Shown here in pieces: positions 35,849 to 45,361 of a stretch of 64,000 bases of DNA. A model generated the notes under the pieces. It had not been told where the DNA came from, made no database searches, and saw only the letters and a program-made list of their open reading frames with translations. The stretch is from positions 1 through 64,000 of the forward strand of contig NZ_RZHE01000008.1 in NCBI RefSeq assembly GCF_003989825.1, read 5' to 3'. This stretch comes from Vreelandella populi (lineage in GTDB: Bacteria > Pseudomonadota > Gammaproteobacteria > Pseudomonadales > Halomonadaceae). How positions within the stretch are numbered: the first letter of the stretch is position 1; each line of letters starts with the position of its first letter. The position numbers and the translations under genes are program-made.

Positions 35849-35871
35849 CTACCGGCCCTTGTGGCCGGTAG
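35849..35871 (+). other. Intercistronic stem-loop between dctP and dctQ (second system)
   Basis: CTACCGGCC pairs perfectly with GGCCGGTAG (9 bp) around CTTGT. No T tract follows. It matches in position the elements at 8337, 39035 and 48648. Confidence 0.75.
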
Positions 35872-35893
35872 ATTTGGTTGTGATGAGGCTTTT

Positions 35894-36373
35894 ATGAAAG
35901 GCTTTCCTGATGCGCGCCCTGAGCGCTGGATAGGCGCGATTGCGCTTATTGTGATATCGCTGATTAGCTTGGGTAACGTAGTGACACGCTATATCACCGG
36001 CGGCTCGTTTTCGTTTACCGAAGAGTTTTCGGTCTTCTTGCTGGTGGTACTGACCTTTGCCGGTGCGTCGGTTGCGCTGCGCCGCAATCGGCATATTCGC
36101 ATTGGTTTTTTAGAGCGAGCGCTCCCGCCACGCTTTCGCCAGGCCTTGATCATCTTTCAGGCATTATGCGGCATTACGGTGTTAGGGCTGATTACCTGGT
36201 ACGGGGGCAAGCTTGCCTGGCAGGAGTATCAGTGGGAGTCGCTCTCGCCCGGGCTTGGCCTGCCGCAATGGTGGTATCTGGTCTGGCTGCCGGTGCTCAC
36301 CCTTGCCATGCTGTGGCGGCTACTGCAGCAAACCCGCGCGCGGTTAACCGGGGAGCTTTCTGATGACGCCTGA
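35894..36373 (+). CDS. dctQ: TRAP transporter small permease subunit (DctQ family), second system
   Basis: Starting at MKGFPDARPERW this is a 159-residue protein with four hydrophobic segments and the FTEEFSVFLLVVLTFAGASVALRR-type DctQ core. A longer in-frame start at 35837 would place the 35849 hairpin inside the gene and adds residues unlike the family, so I prefer 35894 (GAGG 6 bases upstream). Its last 11 bases overlap dctM. Confidence 0.87.
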   Translation: MKGFPDARPERWIGAIALIVISLISLGNVVTRYITGGSFSFTEEFSVFLLVVLTFAGASVALRRNRHIRIGFLERALPPRFRQALIIFQALCGITVLGLITWYGGKLAWQEYQWESLSPGLGLPQWWYLVWLPVLTLAMLWRLLQQTRARLTGELSDDA

Positions 36374-37667
36374 CGTATGGATGATTCTCGCCTTTGGCGG
36401 GTTACTGATTGCAGGCGTGCCGGTTGCTTTTTCGCTGGCGCTTTCCGGAGCTGTGGGCATCGTGCTTGGCCTATCACCCGATATGCTGGCAACGCTGGGT
36501 ACCAATACCTATAACAGCATTGCCAAATACCCTCTGATTGCGATTCCGCTGTTTATTCTTACCGGGCTGATTTTTGAACGCTCGGGCGTCGCCCTGCGGC
36601 TGGTACGTTTTGCTCAGGCGATGATTGGCCCGCGTCACGGTGGCCTGGCGCTGGTGGCGGTACTGGTGTGCATGATCATGGGCGGGATGAGCGGTTCAGG
36701 CCCCGCCGACGCGGCCGCTGTGGCCATGGTAATGCTGCCCAGCATGACGAAGGCAGGCTATCCCAAGCCGTTTTCGGCCACGTTAATTGCCGCCTCCGCC
36801 TCGACCGCTATTCTGATTCCGCCTTCGGTGGCGTTAATTCTGTATTCCATTGTGGTGCCAGGGGTCGATCTGCGTGCGCTATTTGCAGCCGGCCTGTTTC
36901 CCGGCATTTTGGCAGGGCTGGCGCTGTTAGTACCTGCGCTGATTTTTGCCAAACGCAACGGCTGGGAAGGTGGCACGCTCACGGCAGATAACCCGCGCCT
37001 GAGCGTTCGGGCCACGTTTAAAGAGGCATTGCCAGCGCTGTTTGCGCCCATTTTGATTCTAGGCGGGCTGCGCTCGGGATTATTTACACCTACCGAAGCA
37101 GCGGTGGTGGCCGTCGCCTACGGCACGCTGGTGGGACTTTTTCTGACGCGCGAGCTCTCGCTACGCGATTTATGGGAGCTTCTGGGCGAGGCTGCGATTA
37201 TCTCGGGCGTGGTGATGCTCATCATCGCCCTGGCCGGTATTTTTGCCTGGGCGGGCACCATGCTGGGTACCTTCCGCCATTTGGCTGAATGGATCATTGG
37301 GCTGACGGATAACGGGGTTTTACTACTGATCCTGGTAATGCTTGCCGTGCTGGTGGCAGGCATGCTGCTCGATGCAATTTCCATCTATTTGATTATGATG
37401 CCTATTTTGATTCCAGTGATGCAGCATTTTGAATGGAATCCGGTCTGGTTTGGGATATTGCTGGCGATGAATATCGCGATAGGCCAGTTTACGCCGCCCG
37501 TTGCGGTCAATTTAATGGTCACCACGGAAGTCGCCAAGATTCGCCTTGAGCACACGCTTGGTTGGGCGCTGGTATTTGTGGTCGCGATGGGCTGTGCGCT
37601 TGCCCTGGTGGCTATATTTCCCGAGATTGCGCTTTGGCTTCCACGCCTGCTGGGCTACAACGTGTAA
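36363..37667 (+). CDS. dctM: TRAP transporter large permease subunit (DctM family), second system
   Basis: A 434-residue, 12-TM-type DctM protein. Family loops are YPLIAIPLFILTGLIFERSG near residue 58, MGGMSGSGPADAAAVAMVML near residue 110 and FTPPVAVNLMVT near the C-terminus. The start overlaps the end of dctQ by 11 bases and has GGGAG upstream, so the two are translationally coupled. No strong terminator is visible downstream. Confidence 0.93.
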   Translation: MTPDVWMILAFGGLLIAGVPVAFSLALSGAVGIVLGLSPDMLATLGTNTYNSIAKYPLIAIPLFILTGLIFERSGVALRLVRFAQAMIGPRHGGLALVAVLVCMIMGGMSGSGPADAAAVAMVMLPSMTKAGYPKPFSATLIAASASTAILIPPSVALILYSIVVPGVDLRALFAAGLFPGILAGLALLVPALIFAKRNGWEGGTLTADNPRLSVRATFKEALPALFAPILILGGLRSGLFTPTEAAVVAVAYGTLVGLFLTRELSLRDLWELLGEAAIISGVVMLIIALAGIFAWAGTMLGTFRHLAEWIIGLTDNGVLLLILVMLAVLVAGMLLDAISIYLIMMPILIPVMQHFEWNPVWFGILLAMNIAIGQFTPPVAVNLMVTTEVAKIRLEHTLGWALVFVVAMGCALALVAIFPEIALWLPRLLGYNV

Positions 37668-38001
37668 GTAGTAAAAAAGTTAAATGACGCTAATATAAGA
37701 TAGATCGTCTAATGCTTTGCTAATAACAACCCATGCAAAATTTGCATAGCCATTAACGGTGACTAAACGTTACGTGCGGTCAAACTCGTGTTTCAATAGG
37801 CTGCGCAAGGCGCGCCCGTTGCCATCATGGTTTCGCCAAGCAGGTATTTTTTCGCTAAAGTAGTGATGGTTGGCACAACCGGGTGCCGGGTTATAACAGT
37901 TTGTCTTGAAAACGTTTTGGAAGAAGATTCACCTAAGGGAACAGGCTAATGGGTGGTTCCAAAACGCATAACGCTCACAACATCAAGATAGAGGTGTGTT
38001 A
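37668..38001. other. Intergenic region before the TAXI-TRAP operon
   Basis: 334 bases without a supported gene. It contains the 15-bp palindrome at 37733-37747 and an AAAACGTTTT palindrome at 37909-37918, and should hold the promoter of the TAXI operon. Confidence 0.55.
37733..37747. promoter_or_regulatory. ATGCAAAATTTGCAT palindrome
   Basis: A perfect 7-bp inverted repeat with one central base, 255 bases upstream of the TAXI receptor gene. It has the form of a dimeric regulator site. No regulator gene lies next to it, so the binder is unknown. Confidence 0.4.
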
Positions 38002-38982
38002 ATGAAACGCCATGTATTTTCTACTGCTGCCTTTTCAGGCGCGTTAATCGCTGCCGCGACGTTTGCCGCGCCAGCAGTTGCTCAAGAGCGCTATATCACT
38101 ATCGGTACTGGCGGCCAAACCGGTGTTTACTACGTCGTGGGCCAGTCGGTCTGCCGCATGGTCAACCGCGGTAGCGAAGAGCACAACATTCGCTGTAATG
38201 CGCCTTCTACCGGCGGCTCGGTTGCCAACGTTAACGGCATGAAGAGTGGTGAGCTGGACATGGGTGTTGTTCAGTCTGACGTTCAGTACCGTGCTTATAA
38301 CGGCGAAGCCAACTTTGAAGAAGAAGGCCCGTGGGAAGACATGCGCGCCGTATTCACCATGCACGGCGAGCCTCTGACTGTTGTTGCACGTGCCGATTCC
38401 GGTATCGAGAACATCAGCGACTTCCCGGGCAAACGCGTCAATATCGGTAACCCGGGCTCTGGCCAGCGCAACACCATGGATGTAGTCATGGACGCGTTCG
38501 GTTGGGACGAAGGCACCTTCTCCCTGGCCTCGCAGCTGGATGCCGCCGAGCAGGCCTCTGCGCTGTCTGACAACAACATCGACGCTATGGTGTATGTGGT
38601 AGGCCATCCCAATGGTTCTATCCAGGAAGCGACCACCACTATCGATGCGCGCCTGGTCTCTGTCACCGGTGACGAGATCGATTCACTGATCGAAGAGTAC
38701 CCGTACTACACCCGTTCCGTGATCCCGGGTGGCCTTTATCGCGGTAACAACGAAGATGTTGAAACCTTCGGTGTAGCGGCAACTTTCGTTTCATCTACAG
38801 CTGTGGATGAGGACGTTATTTACGAAACGGTTAAATCCGTATTCGAAAACTTTGATCGCTTCAAGCGCCTGCACCCGGCGTTTGAAAACCTCAAAGAAGA
38901 AGACATGATTGCTGATGGTTTAACCGCACCGCTGCACGACGGTGCTGCGCGTTACTACCGTGAGCGTGGCTGGATCGAATAA
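38002..38982 (+). CDS. TAXI-family TRAP solute receptor
   Basis: A 326-residue TAXI-type receptor with a Sec signal peptide ending in APAVAQE. Family features: YITIGTGGQTGVYYVVGQ at the mature N-terminus, APSTGGSVANVNGMKSGELD, VNIGNPGSGQRN, and a Cys-rich CRMVNRGSEEHNIRC segment. Start chosen at ATG 38002 after GAGG, rather than the GTG six bases earlier. TAXI receptors bind glutamate/glutamine or small carboxylates in the few studied cases; the ligand here is unknown. The downstream fused permease and UspA protein complete the operon. Confidence 0.93.
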   Translation: MKRHVFSTAAFSGALIAAATFAAPAVAQERYITIGTGGQTGVYYVVGQSVCRMVNRGSEEHNIRCNAPSTGGSVANVNGMKSGELDMGVVQSDVQYRAYNGEANFEEEGPWEDMRAVFTMHGEPLTVVARADSGIENISDFPGKRVNIGNPGSGQRNTMDVVMDAFGWDEGTFSLASQLDAAEQASALSDNNIDAMVYVVGHPNGSIQEATTTIDARLVSVTGDEIDSLIEEYPYYTRSVIPGGLYRGNNEDVETFGVAATFVSSTAVDEDVIYETVKSVFENFDRFKRLHPAFENLKEEDMIADGLTAPLHDGAARYYRERGWIE

Positions 38983-39034
38983 GGCTAGCGTCACGCTATT
39001 AGCCAAGACCGATAGCGATCGCTTTTGAAGTGCA

Positions 39035-39063
39035 AAGCGCGGGCACCTGGGGTGTCCGCGCTT
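39035..39063 (+). other. Intercistronic stem-loop between TAXI receptor and fused permease
   Basis: AAGCGCGGGCACC pairs with GGTGTCCGCGCTT (13 pairs including one G-T wobble) around TGG. There is little T tract after it. It is the strongest of the four hairpins that follow solute-binding-protein genes here. Confidence 0.78.
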
Positions 39064-39113
39064 CTTGTTGAAAGCGCTGATTGCCAGCGCTGACCATTAG
39101 GCAGGACAAGCGT

Positions 39114-41714
39114 ATGCGTGATGACAAACAACCCTCGGCAGGCACTGGAAACGACCTGGATGATATGGTCGCCTCCAGTGACACAGGGGCAAGGAAGCCT
39201 CACGGCGTACCCGGTAAGCTGCTGGTAAGCATTGCAGCTGTTTGGTCGCTGTTTCAGCTATGGATTGCATCGCCACTTCCTTATATTGTCGGCTTCGGCG
39301 TTTTTAGTGCCACCGAAGCACGCTCCATTCATTTAGCGTTTGCGCTCTTTTTGGCCTTTATGGCCTATCCGGCGTTAAAACGCTCCCCGCGTGATCGCAT
39401 CCCTTTGCAAGACTGGGCGTTTGCAGCGATCGCCGCGTTCTGCGGTGCGTATCTGTTTATTTTTTATTCGGACCTGGCGCAACGCCCGGGGCGGCCCATT
39501 ACCCAGGATATTGTGATCGGGATACTGGGCATTGTGATGCTGCTAGAAGCCACGCGTCGCGCACTCGGTCCGCCGTTGACGATCGTTGCCGCCATTTTCA
39601 TTGGCTACTCTCTGTTTGGCCCCTACATGCCGGGCATTCTCGCCCATCGTGGGGTTAGCCTGGGTGGCTTAATCAACCACCAGTGGCTGGGCACACAAGG
39701 GGTCTTCGGTATTGCGCTGGGCGTATCCACAAGCTTTGTATTTCTATTTGTACTGTTTGGCGCACTGCTCGATAAAGCGGGGGCGGGTAACTATTTTATT
39801 AAAGTCGCATTCTCAATGCTGGGTCACCTTAAAGGCGGGCCCGCGAAGGCGGCGGTCGTTGCGTCGGGAATGACCGGTTTAATCTCAGGTTCCTCGATTG
39901 CCAACACGGTGACCACCGGTACGTTTACCATTCCCATGATGAAGCGGGTGGGTTTTAGCTCTGAAAAAGCCGGGGCGGTTGAAGTATCTTCATCGGTTAA
40001 CGGGCAGATCATGCCGCCGGTCATGGGTGCTGCAGCGTTTTTAATGGTTGAGTATGTTGGTATTCCCTATGTGGAAGTCATCAAGCACGCTTTCTTGCCC
40101 GCGATTATTTCGTATATCGCCCTCATCTATATCGTTCACCTGGAAGCGCTAAAAGCCAATATGAAGGGGCTGCCTTCGAGTAACCCAGCGCGTCCGCTGC
40201 TTAATAAAGTGATTGGCTTTTTGACTGGCTTACTGCTGCTAATGGGGCTTTCGGTAGCGGTCTACTACGGCTTGGGCTGGCTAAAACCGGTGCTGGGTGA
40301 GGCAACACCCTGGGTAGTCTCGGTTGGCTTAGTCATCATCTATGTTGGGTTATTAAAAATTAGCGCCAACTACCCTGAGCTGGAAATGGATGACCCGACA
40401 TCCAAGATCATTACACTGCCGCAAACGCGGCCCACTGTGATGGTCGGCTTGCACTATATCCTGCCGGTTGTCGTATTGGTGTGGTGTTTAATGGTCGAGC
40501 GCCTTTCGCCTGGGCTTTCGGCGTTTTGGGCGACCATGTTCATGATTTTTATCATGGTCACACAGCGTCCAATTATCGCTATCTTCCGTGGGCGCAGCAA
40601 AATGGCGGCCGACGTTAAAGAGGGCTTTGTAGACCTATGGGACGGCTTGGTAACCGGTGCTCGCAATATGATTGGTATCGGGATCGCCACCGCCACGGCG
40701 GGTATCATTGTCGGTGCCGTATCACAAACCGGCGTAGGTCTGGTGCTGGCGGATGTCGTTGAGATTTTGTCAGGCGGTAACCTGATGATGATCCTGCTGC
40801 TTACTGCGCTGCTGAGTTTGATTTTAGGTATGGGTCTGCCGACGACGGCCAACTACATCGTGGTATCAGCATTGATGGCGCCGGTGATCGTGATGTTGGG
40901 CCAGCAAAACGGGTTGATTGTGCCGCTGATCGCTGTGCACCTGTTCGTCTTCTACTTCGGCATCATGGCGGATGTTACCCCACCGGTGGGTCTGGCTTCC
41001 TTTGCCGCCGCGGCGATCTCGGGAGGCGACCCGTTACGCACAGGCTTCCAGGCGTTCTACTACAGCCTGCGTACGGCAGCGCTGCCGTTCTTGTTCATCT
41101 TTAACACGGATCTTCTGTTAATCGATGTCACGGTGATGCAGGGCGTGGTGGTGTTTATTGTCGCGACAATTGCCATGCTGATCTTCGCGGCGGGCACCCA
41201 GGGCTTTATGTTGACGCGTAACCGCTGGTACGAATCGGTGCTGTTACTGCTGGTCGCCTTTACGCTTTTCCGCCCCGGCTTCTGGATGGATCAGATTCAT
41301 GACCCTTATGAGTCGGTACCTCCCGCCCAGCTTGCCGAAGCGTTAGGGCGTGTGGACGATGGCAGCAGCCTGCGTGTGCAGATTGCCGGTGAGGATGCTT
41401 TTGGCGCCCCTATGTCGACTTACCTTCTAGTGCCGGTACCCAGCGGTGAAACCGGCGAAGAACGCCTGGAAAATCTGGGTATAGAGCTTTATGTCGATGG
41501 TGATCAAACGCTGGTCGATTTTGTTCAGTTTGGTAGCCCGGCAGCCGAATTGGGCTTTGATTTCGACCAGGAAATTACCCAAGTTCTCGCGCCCGTTAAC
41601 CGCTGGACAAAAGAGTGGATGTGGTTGCCTGCATTAGCGCTCTTCGGCTTAGTGGTCCTCATGCAGCGCCGTCGGCGTCGTCAAGAACCTGATGACACCA
41701 TGGCCAAAGCATAA
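39114..41714 (+). CDS. TRAP transporter fused permease (DctQ-DctM fusion, TAXI type)
   Basis: An 866-residue permease fusing the small 4-TM and large 12-TM subunits, as is typical for TAXI systems. I chose ATG 39114 (AGGACA upstream; follows the hairpin). DctM-type motifs: SGSSIANTVTTGTFTIPMMK near residue 265 and GMGLPTTANYIVVSALMAP near residue 575. A soluble stretch of about 100 residues before the last helix (YESVPPAQLAEAL to QVLAPVNRW) is unusual for TRAP permeases and ends in a C-terminal TM plus RRRRRQE tail. It works with the upstream receptor. Confidence 0.92.
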   Translation: MRDDKQPSAGTGNDLDDMVASSDTGARKPHGVPGKLLVSIAAVWSLFQLWIASPLPYIVGFGVFSATEARSIHLAFALFLAFMAYPALKRSPRDRIPLQDWAFAAIAAFCGAYLFIFYSDLAQRPGRPITQDIVIGILGIVMLLEATRRALGPPLTIVAAIFIGYSLFGPYMPGILAHRGVSLGGLINHQWLGTQGVFGIALGVSTSFVFLFVLFGALLDKAGAGNYFIKVAFSMLGHLKGGPAKAAVVASGMTGLISGSSIANTVTTGTFTIPMMKRVGFSSEKAGAVEVSSSVNGQIMPPVMGAAAFLMVEYVGIPYVEVIKHAFLPAIISYIALIYIVHLEALKANMKGLPSSNPARPLLNKVIGFLTGLLLLMGLSVAVYYGLGWLKPVLGEATPWVVSVGLVIIYVGLLKISANYPELEMDDPTSKIITLPQTRPTVMVGLHYILPVVVLVWCLMVERLSPGLSAFWATMFMIFIMVTQRPIIAIFRGRSKMAADVKEGFVDLWDGLVTGARNMIGIGIATATAGIIVGAVSQTGVGLVLADVVEILSGGNLMMILLLTALLSLILGMGLPTTANYIVVSALMAPVIVMLGQQNGLIVPLIAVHLFVFYFGIMADVTPPVGLASFAAAAISGGDPLRTGFQAFYYSLRTAALPFLFIFNTDLLLIDVTVMQGVVVFIVATIAMLIFAAGTQGFMLTRNRWYESVLLLLVAFTLFRPGFWMDQIHDPYESVPPAQLAEALGRVDDGSSLRVQIAGEDAFGAPMSTYLLVPVPSGETGEERLENLGIELYVDGDQTLVDFVQFGSPAAELGFDFDQEITQVLAPVNRWTKEWMWLPALALFGLVVLMQRRRRRQEPDDTMAKA

Positions 41715-41725
41715 CGGAGGTTGCT

Positions 41726-42154
41726 ATGTACCAGAAAGTACTGCTACCTGTGGATTTGAACGAAGAGGCTTCCTGGAAAAAAGCGTTACCCACGGCGGTA
41801 ACGCTTTGCCAGACCTTTGGTGCATCGCTGCATATCGTCAGCGTGCTACCGGAATTCAAGATGCCCATGGTGGGCGCTTATTTTCCTAAGAATTTTTCAG
41901 AAAAGGCGAATGCGGCCATGAAGGAAGCGCAGCAAACGTTTATTCAAGAAAATGTACCGAAGGACATTAAAACCCAGAGCATCATTGTGGATGGATCACC
42001 CTGGGAAGCGATTATTAAGGTGGGTAAACAAGTGAATGCCGACCTTATCGTGATGGCTTCGCACACCAAGCATAAGTTTGTGGACTATGTGCTGGGGCCT
42101 AATGCCGAGCATGTGGTTCATCATGCTAAGGTTTCGGTTATGATTGTGCGTTAG
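41726..42154 (+). CDS. Universal stress protein (UspA family)
   Basis: A 142-residue UspA-fold protein, 11 bases after the permease gene with a CGGAGG site. It ends in the family C-terminal strand (HAKVSVMIVR). The nucleotide-binding G2xG9xG(S/T) motif is degenerate: ASHTKHKF replaces GSHG and LGPNAE replaces LGS. Halomonas elongata TeaD is a UspA protein encoded with the TeaABC ectoine TRAP transporter and tunes its activity. The present gene has the same position in a TAXI-TRAP operon, so a transport-regulating role is inferred. Confidence 0.88.
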   Translation: MYQKVLLPVDLNEEASWKKALPTAVTLCQTFGASLHIVSVLPEFKMPMVGAYFPKNFSEKANAAMKEAQQTFIQENVPKDIKTQSIIVDGSPWEAIIKVGKQVNADLIVMASHTKHKFVDYVLGPNAEHVVHHAKVSVMIVR

Positions 42155-42174
42155 CGCCTCCTTGGGTAGCGCTG

Positions 42175-42207
42175 AAAACTCCAGCTCAGACGAGCTGGAG
42201 TTTTTTA
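42175..42207 (+). terminator. Terminator of the TAXI-TRAP-Usp operon
   Basis: AAAACTCCAGCTC pairs with GAGCTGGAGTTTT around AGAC, running into T residues. A strong Rho-independent terminator. Confidence 0.92.
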
Positions 42208-42344
42208 TAGGGCGCCATATAGCGATAGGATATAAAATTCGATTTGAAGAATCCTGATGTCAGTTCACGTGTGAGGTTTAAAAACGTGGTCTGACCTAAG
42301 CGGTGAGATCTCGTACTCTGCCTGTCACTTATTGATAGTTTTGA

Positions 42345-42899
42345 ATGAGAAGCGGTAAAGCAATGCGTTATGAGGAAATGATTGTGAAAACGTTATTATC
42401 AGCCTGGGTCCTGCTGGTGCTTGGTATATCCCCGGCTGTACTGGCCAACCCCTCCGCGGCATTAGACGCGCCTACCGGTGCGGTTGTGCTGGAAGTAAAA
42501 GGTAATATCGACCGTCAGAATGTCGAGTCAGAAGCACACTTTGATTTTGAGATGTTAAAAGCGCTTCCGCAGCACGGATTTGATACAGGCACGCCGTGGA
42601 CAAGTGGGGTAAGTCATTACTCTGGCCCGTTAATGCGCGATTTATTGGGGTATGTCGGCGCTACAGGTAGCACCGTAAAGGTATCTGCGCTCAATGGCTA
42701 TGAAGCCGAAATCCCGGTTGATGATTTTTACGATCATGATGTAATACTGGCGCTTGAGCGAAACAACCGGCCAATGCCTATTCGTGAGTACGGACCTCTA
42801 TGGGTGCTGTATCCGTTCGATGAGGACGATGTACTGTTAAATGAAAAAATCCGTTTTAGAGCCGTTTGGCAAGTGATGCGCATTGATGCGCTTGAGTAG
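42345..42899 (+). CDS. Periplasmic oxidoreductase-molybdopterin-fold protein without cofactor cysteine
   Basis: A small protein (184 residues from the first ATG; in-frame Met at residues 7 and 12 are possible starts) with a Sec signal ([18 protein letters not shown]) and a domain resembling the sulfite-oxidase/molybdopterin fold: [35 protein letters not shown] and [13 protein letters not shown]. It contains no cysteine at all, so it cannot supply the Mo-coordinating thiolate of YedY/sulfite oxidase and is probably not an enzyme. The gene overlaps the hybrid kinase gene by 14 bases, suggesting a ligand sensor for that kinase. Confidence 0.75.
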   Translation: MRSGKAMRYEEMIVKTLLSAWVLLVLGISPAVLANPSAALDAPTGAVVLEVKGNIDRQNVESEAHFDFEMLKALPQHGFDTGTPWTSGVSHYSGPLMRDLLGYVGATGSTVKVSALNGYEAEIPVDDFYDHDVILALERNNRPMPIREYGPLWVLYPFDEDDVLLNEKIRFRAVWQVMRIDALE

Positions 42900-45129
42900 C
42901 TCTGCAACGCAGCCCCCTAGCCTGCTGCGCTATCCTCGTCGCCTGAAGCTGCTAGCCATTATTACCGTGCTGCTGTTTGCCGCAGCACTTGTAGTGGCTG
43001 CACTTGCTTCCTGGCGCCAGGAAAACCTGACGCAGAGTCTACGTGAAGATACCGCCTGGGTAGTTTACAAGCTTGATCGGGATGCCGTGCAGCTTCTTAA
43101 CCACCTGCTGTCAGCCGTGCGAACACCGCCGAGTCCGGCGGCGCAGGATGAGCTGAACCTGCGCTTTGAACTCCTGTATAGCCGTTTAACGCTACTCCAG
43201 GAAGGAGAGGTTAATACGCTGTTCCAAGCGGCTAATGGGGCAAGCGAACTGATGGGCCAGATACAGCAGCAGATGGAAAAGCTGGACCCCATGATTGAGC
43301 TCCAAAATATGCGTGACGGGCTGCCGGTTGTTCCTCTTGAAACAGAGCTTATCAGGCTAACGCAGTTAACCGAACGGTTCGTCATTACCATTAACGGATA
43401 CTTGGCTGAGTCTGCTACGGAAGAGCGAATTTTATTAAGCACGCTCTATAAACTTCTAATGACGCTGCTGGTAGGGATGAGCCTGGCGGTTCTGCTGGTA
43501 ATTGCCTTTCTGGTACGCGAAATGCGTGAAAGTGCAGCCGCCAGGCGGGAACAGGAGCTGTTAAGCCAGCAGTTGGAAGTAACGGCCGAGCAGGCGCAGG
43601 CCGCCAATCATGCCAAGTCAGATTTTCTGGCCATGGTCAGTCATGAGATTCGAACGCCTCTCAACGGGGTAATCGGTATGAGTGAGCTGTTGCGCGAACC
43701 GGCAAGTCCTGCCCAGGTAGAGGACTATGCGCGCACTATCCATGACAGTGCTAATCAGCTCTTGGCCATGATCAATGAAATTCTCGATTTTTCAAAAATT
43801 GAAGCGGGCCATCTAACGCTTGAAACGTCGCCCACCGCGCTCAAGCCTTTGATAGATAGCATTGTGGCGCTATTTGAGCCACGTGCTCAAGTGAAGGGCC
43901 TGTTATTGAAGGTCGATATCGACTCATCGTTGCCGGCGTGGGTGATGCTGGACGCCGGACGCCTCAGGCAGATCCTGCTCAATCTGGTCGCCAATGCGAT
44001 CAAGTTTACCGACTATGGTGAGGTTAGCATTCGTGCCTCTTCAAAGATTGACCACCTACTGCTGGAAGTAACCGACACCGGGTGCGGTCTTAGTGAAGAG
44101 CAGCAGGCAAGCCTGTTTGAACCCTTCCAGCAAGCCGATGCGTCAGTGGCGCGGCGGTACGGTGGTACGGGCTTGGGGCTTGCCATTTCCAAACGCTTAA
44201 GTGAGGCCATGCAGGGCCGCTTGAGCGTGAAAAGTCAGCCAGGGCGAGGTAGTACGTTTAGCTGCGAATTGCCGCTGGTCAAAGCCCAGCCAGCGGCTGC
44301 TCTACTTCCCAAGGAACCGGGTCGCGACTTTACCGGCACCTCATTGCTGCTGGTGGAAGATAACGCCGTCAATCGCAAGGTGGCGATAGGGCTCTTATCG
44401 CGCTTAGGGTGCGACGTTGTCTGTGCAGAGAACGGTCAGGAGGCGTTGAGCATGGCGGGCGCTCAGCAGGTTCATCTGATCTTTATGGATATTCAGCTAC
44501 CGGATATGGATGGCTTGATGGTAACACAGCGCCTGCGTGAGCAGGGCGGCTGGCTGGCCAAGGTCCCCATCGTTGCCATGACCGCCGGGGGAAATGACCG
44601 TCAGCGCTGTCTGAGTGCCGGTATGAATGACTATATTACCAAGCCGTTATCTTTATTGGCGCTGAGTAACGTGCTGGCATTGCATTTACGACCATCGGGT
44701 CACCGTGACCTCACTGCTTCACTGGAGCACGTGCATAGCGATGCAGTACAGCAGGAGCTGTTGAACTTCGACACGTTGCGAATGCTCAAGGAGAGCTTGG
44801 GAGAGGAGCGTCTGGTACATTTGGTTCTTCTCTATCACCAGCAGGTGAGCGACTATCTATCTCAGCTGTCGGCCTATCTTGTCGCATCAGAAGGGCTTTT
44901 TGACGAGCAGGCACATCAGGTGGCGAGACTGGCGCATCAGCTGCGCGGCGAGTCGCTGAGCATGGGCGGCGAACAGCTGGCTGCCTATGCCAGGCACCTG
45001 GAACTACTCGCTCACGATAACACCGCCACGCCTTGCCAGTTAGATGCTGCGTTTAGCTCCATACGCCACGCCGCCACACGTACACATGCAGCTCTTGAAA
45101 GGTGGCGACGTGACTTTTTGCTCAATTAA
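42886..45129 (+). CDS. Hybrid sensor histidine kinase with receiver and HPt-like tail
   Basis: A 747-residue membrane kinase from the ATG at 42886. Two TM helices (about residues 22-42 and 190-211) enclose a helical periplasmic domain. HisKA follows with His253 in [20 protein letters not shown], then HATPase ([27 protein letters not shown]) and a receiver with phospho-Asp at about residue 535 ([12 protein letters not shown]). A C-terminal HPt-like helical domain has [18 protein letters not shown] complete phosphorelay except the output regulator, which is not encoded nearby. Partner of the overlapping periplasmic protein. Confidence 0.9.
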   Translation: MRLSSSATQPPSLLRYPRRLKLLAIITVLLFAAALVVAALASWRQENLTQSLREDTAWVVYKLDRDAVQLLNHLLSAVRTPPSPAAQDELNLRFELLYSRLTLLQEGEVNTLFQAANGASELMGQIQQQMEKLDPMIELQNMRDGLPVVPLETELIRLTQLTERFVITINGYLAESATEERILLSTLYKLLMTLLVGMSLAVLLVIAFLVREMRESAAARREQELLSQQLEVTAEQAQAANHAKSDFLAMVSHEIRTPLNGVIGMSELLREPASPAQVEDYARTIHDSANQLLAMINEILDFSKIEAGHLTLETSPTALKPLIDSIVALFEPRAQVKGLLLKVDIDSSLPAWVMLDAGRLRQILLNLVANAIKFTDYGEVSIRASSKIDHLLLEVTDTGCGLSEEQQASLFEPFQQADASVARRYGGTGLGLAISKRLSEAMQGRLSVKSQPGRGSTFSCELPLVKAQPAAALLPKEPGRDFTGTSLLLVEDNAVNRKVAIGLLSRLGCDVVCAENGQEALSMAGAQQVHLIFMDIQLPDMDGLMVTQRLREQGGWLAKVPIVAMTAGGNDRQRCLSAGMNDYITKPLSLLALSNVLALHLRPSGHRDLTASLEHVHSDAVQQELLNFDTLRMLKESLGEERLVHLVLLYHQQVSDYLSQLSAYLVASEGLFDEQAHQVARLAHQLRGESLSMGGEQLAAYARHLELLAHDNTATPCQLDAAFSSIRHAATRTHAALERWRRDFLLN

Positions 45130-45361
45130 TATAACGAGTTACGTGCTTTACAAACCTGCCGTTTGCTTTTTCTGACCCGACGGCCACCCATGGTCAGTTT
45201 GATCAATAGGACTGATTACCTATGCCGGTATTATGTGGGCGGGTGGTTATCTTCTACCAAGGGATGAGGGCTAATCCTGGCATCGTGCTATATCGTCATA
45301 GGCAATAATAAACAATACTGTCAAAGCACCTTTAATAATCATAATACTCAGGAGCTTTAAA
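45130..45361. other. Upstream region of the aldehyde dehydrogenase gene
   Basis: 232 bases with no supported gene. No clear terminator for the kinase gene and no obvious operator palindrome were noticed. The AT-rich stretch before the start could be the promoter. Confidence 0.5.

Noticed and set aside
42287-42297. TGGTCTGACCT, a near match to the GlcC operator, upstream of the molybdopterin-fold gene
   Set aside because: It has one mismatch in a half-site and no functional link to glycolate, so I did not count it as an operator.
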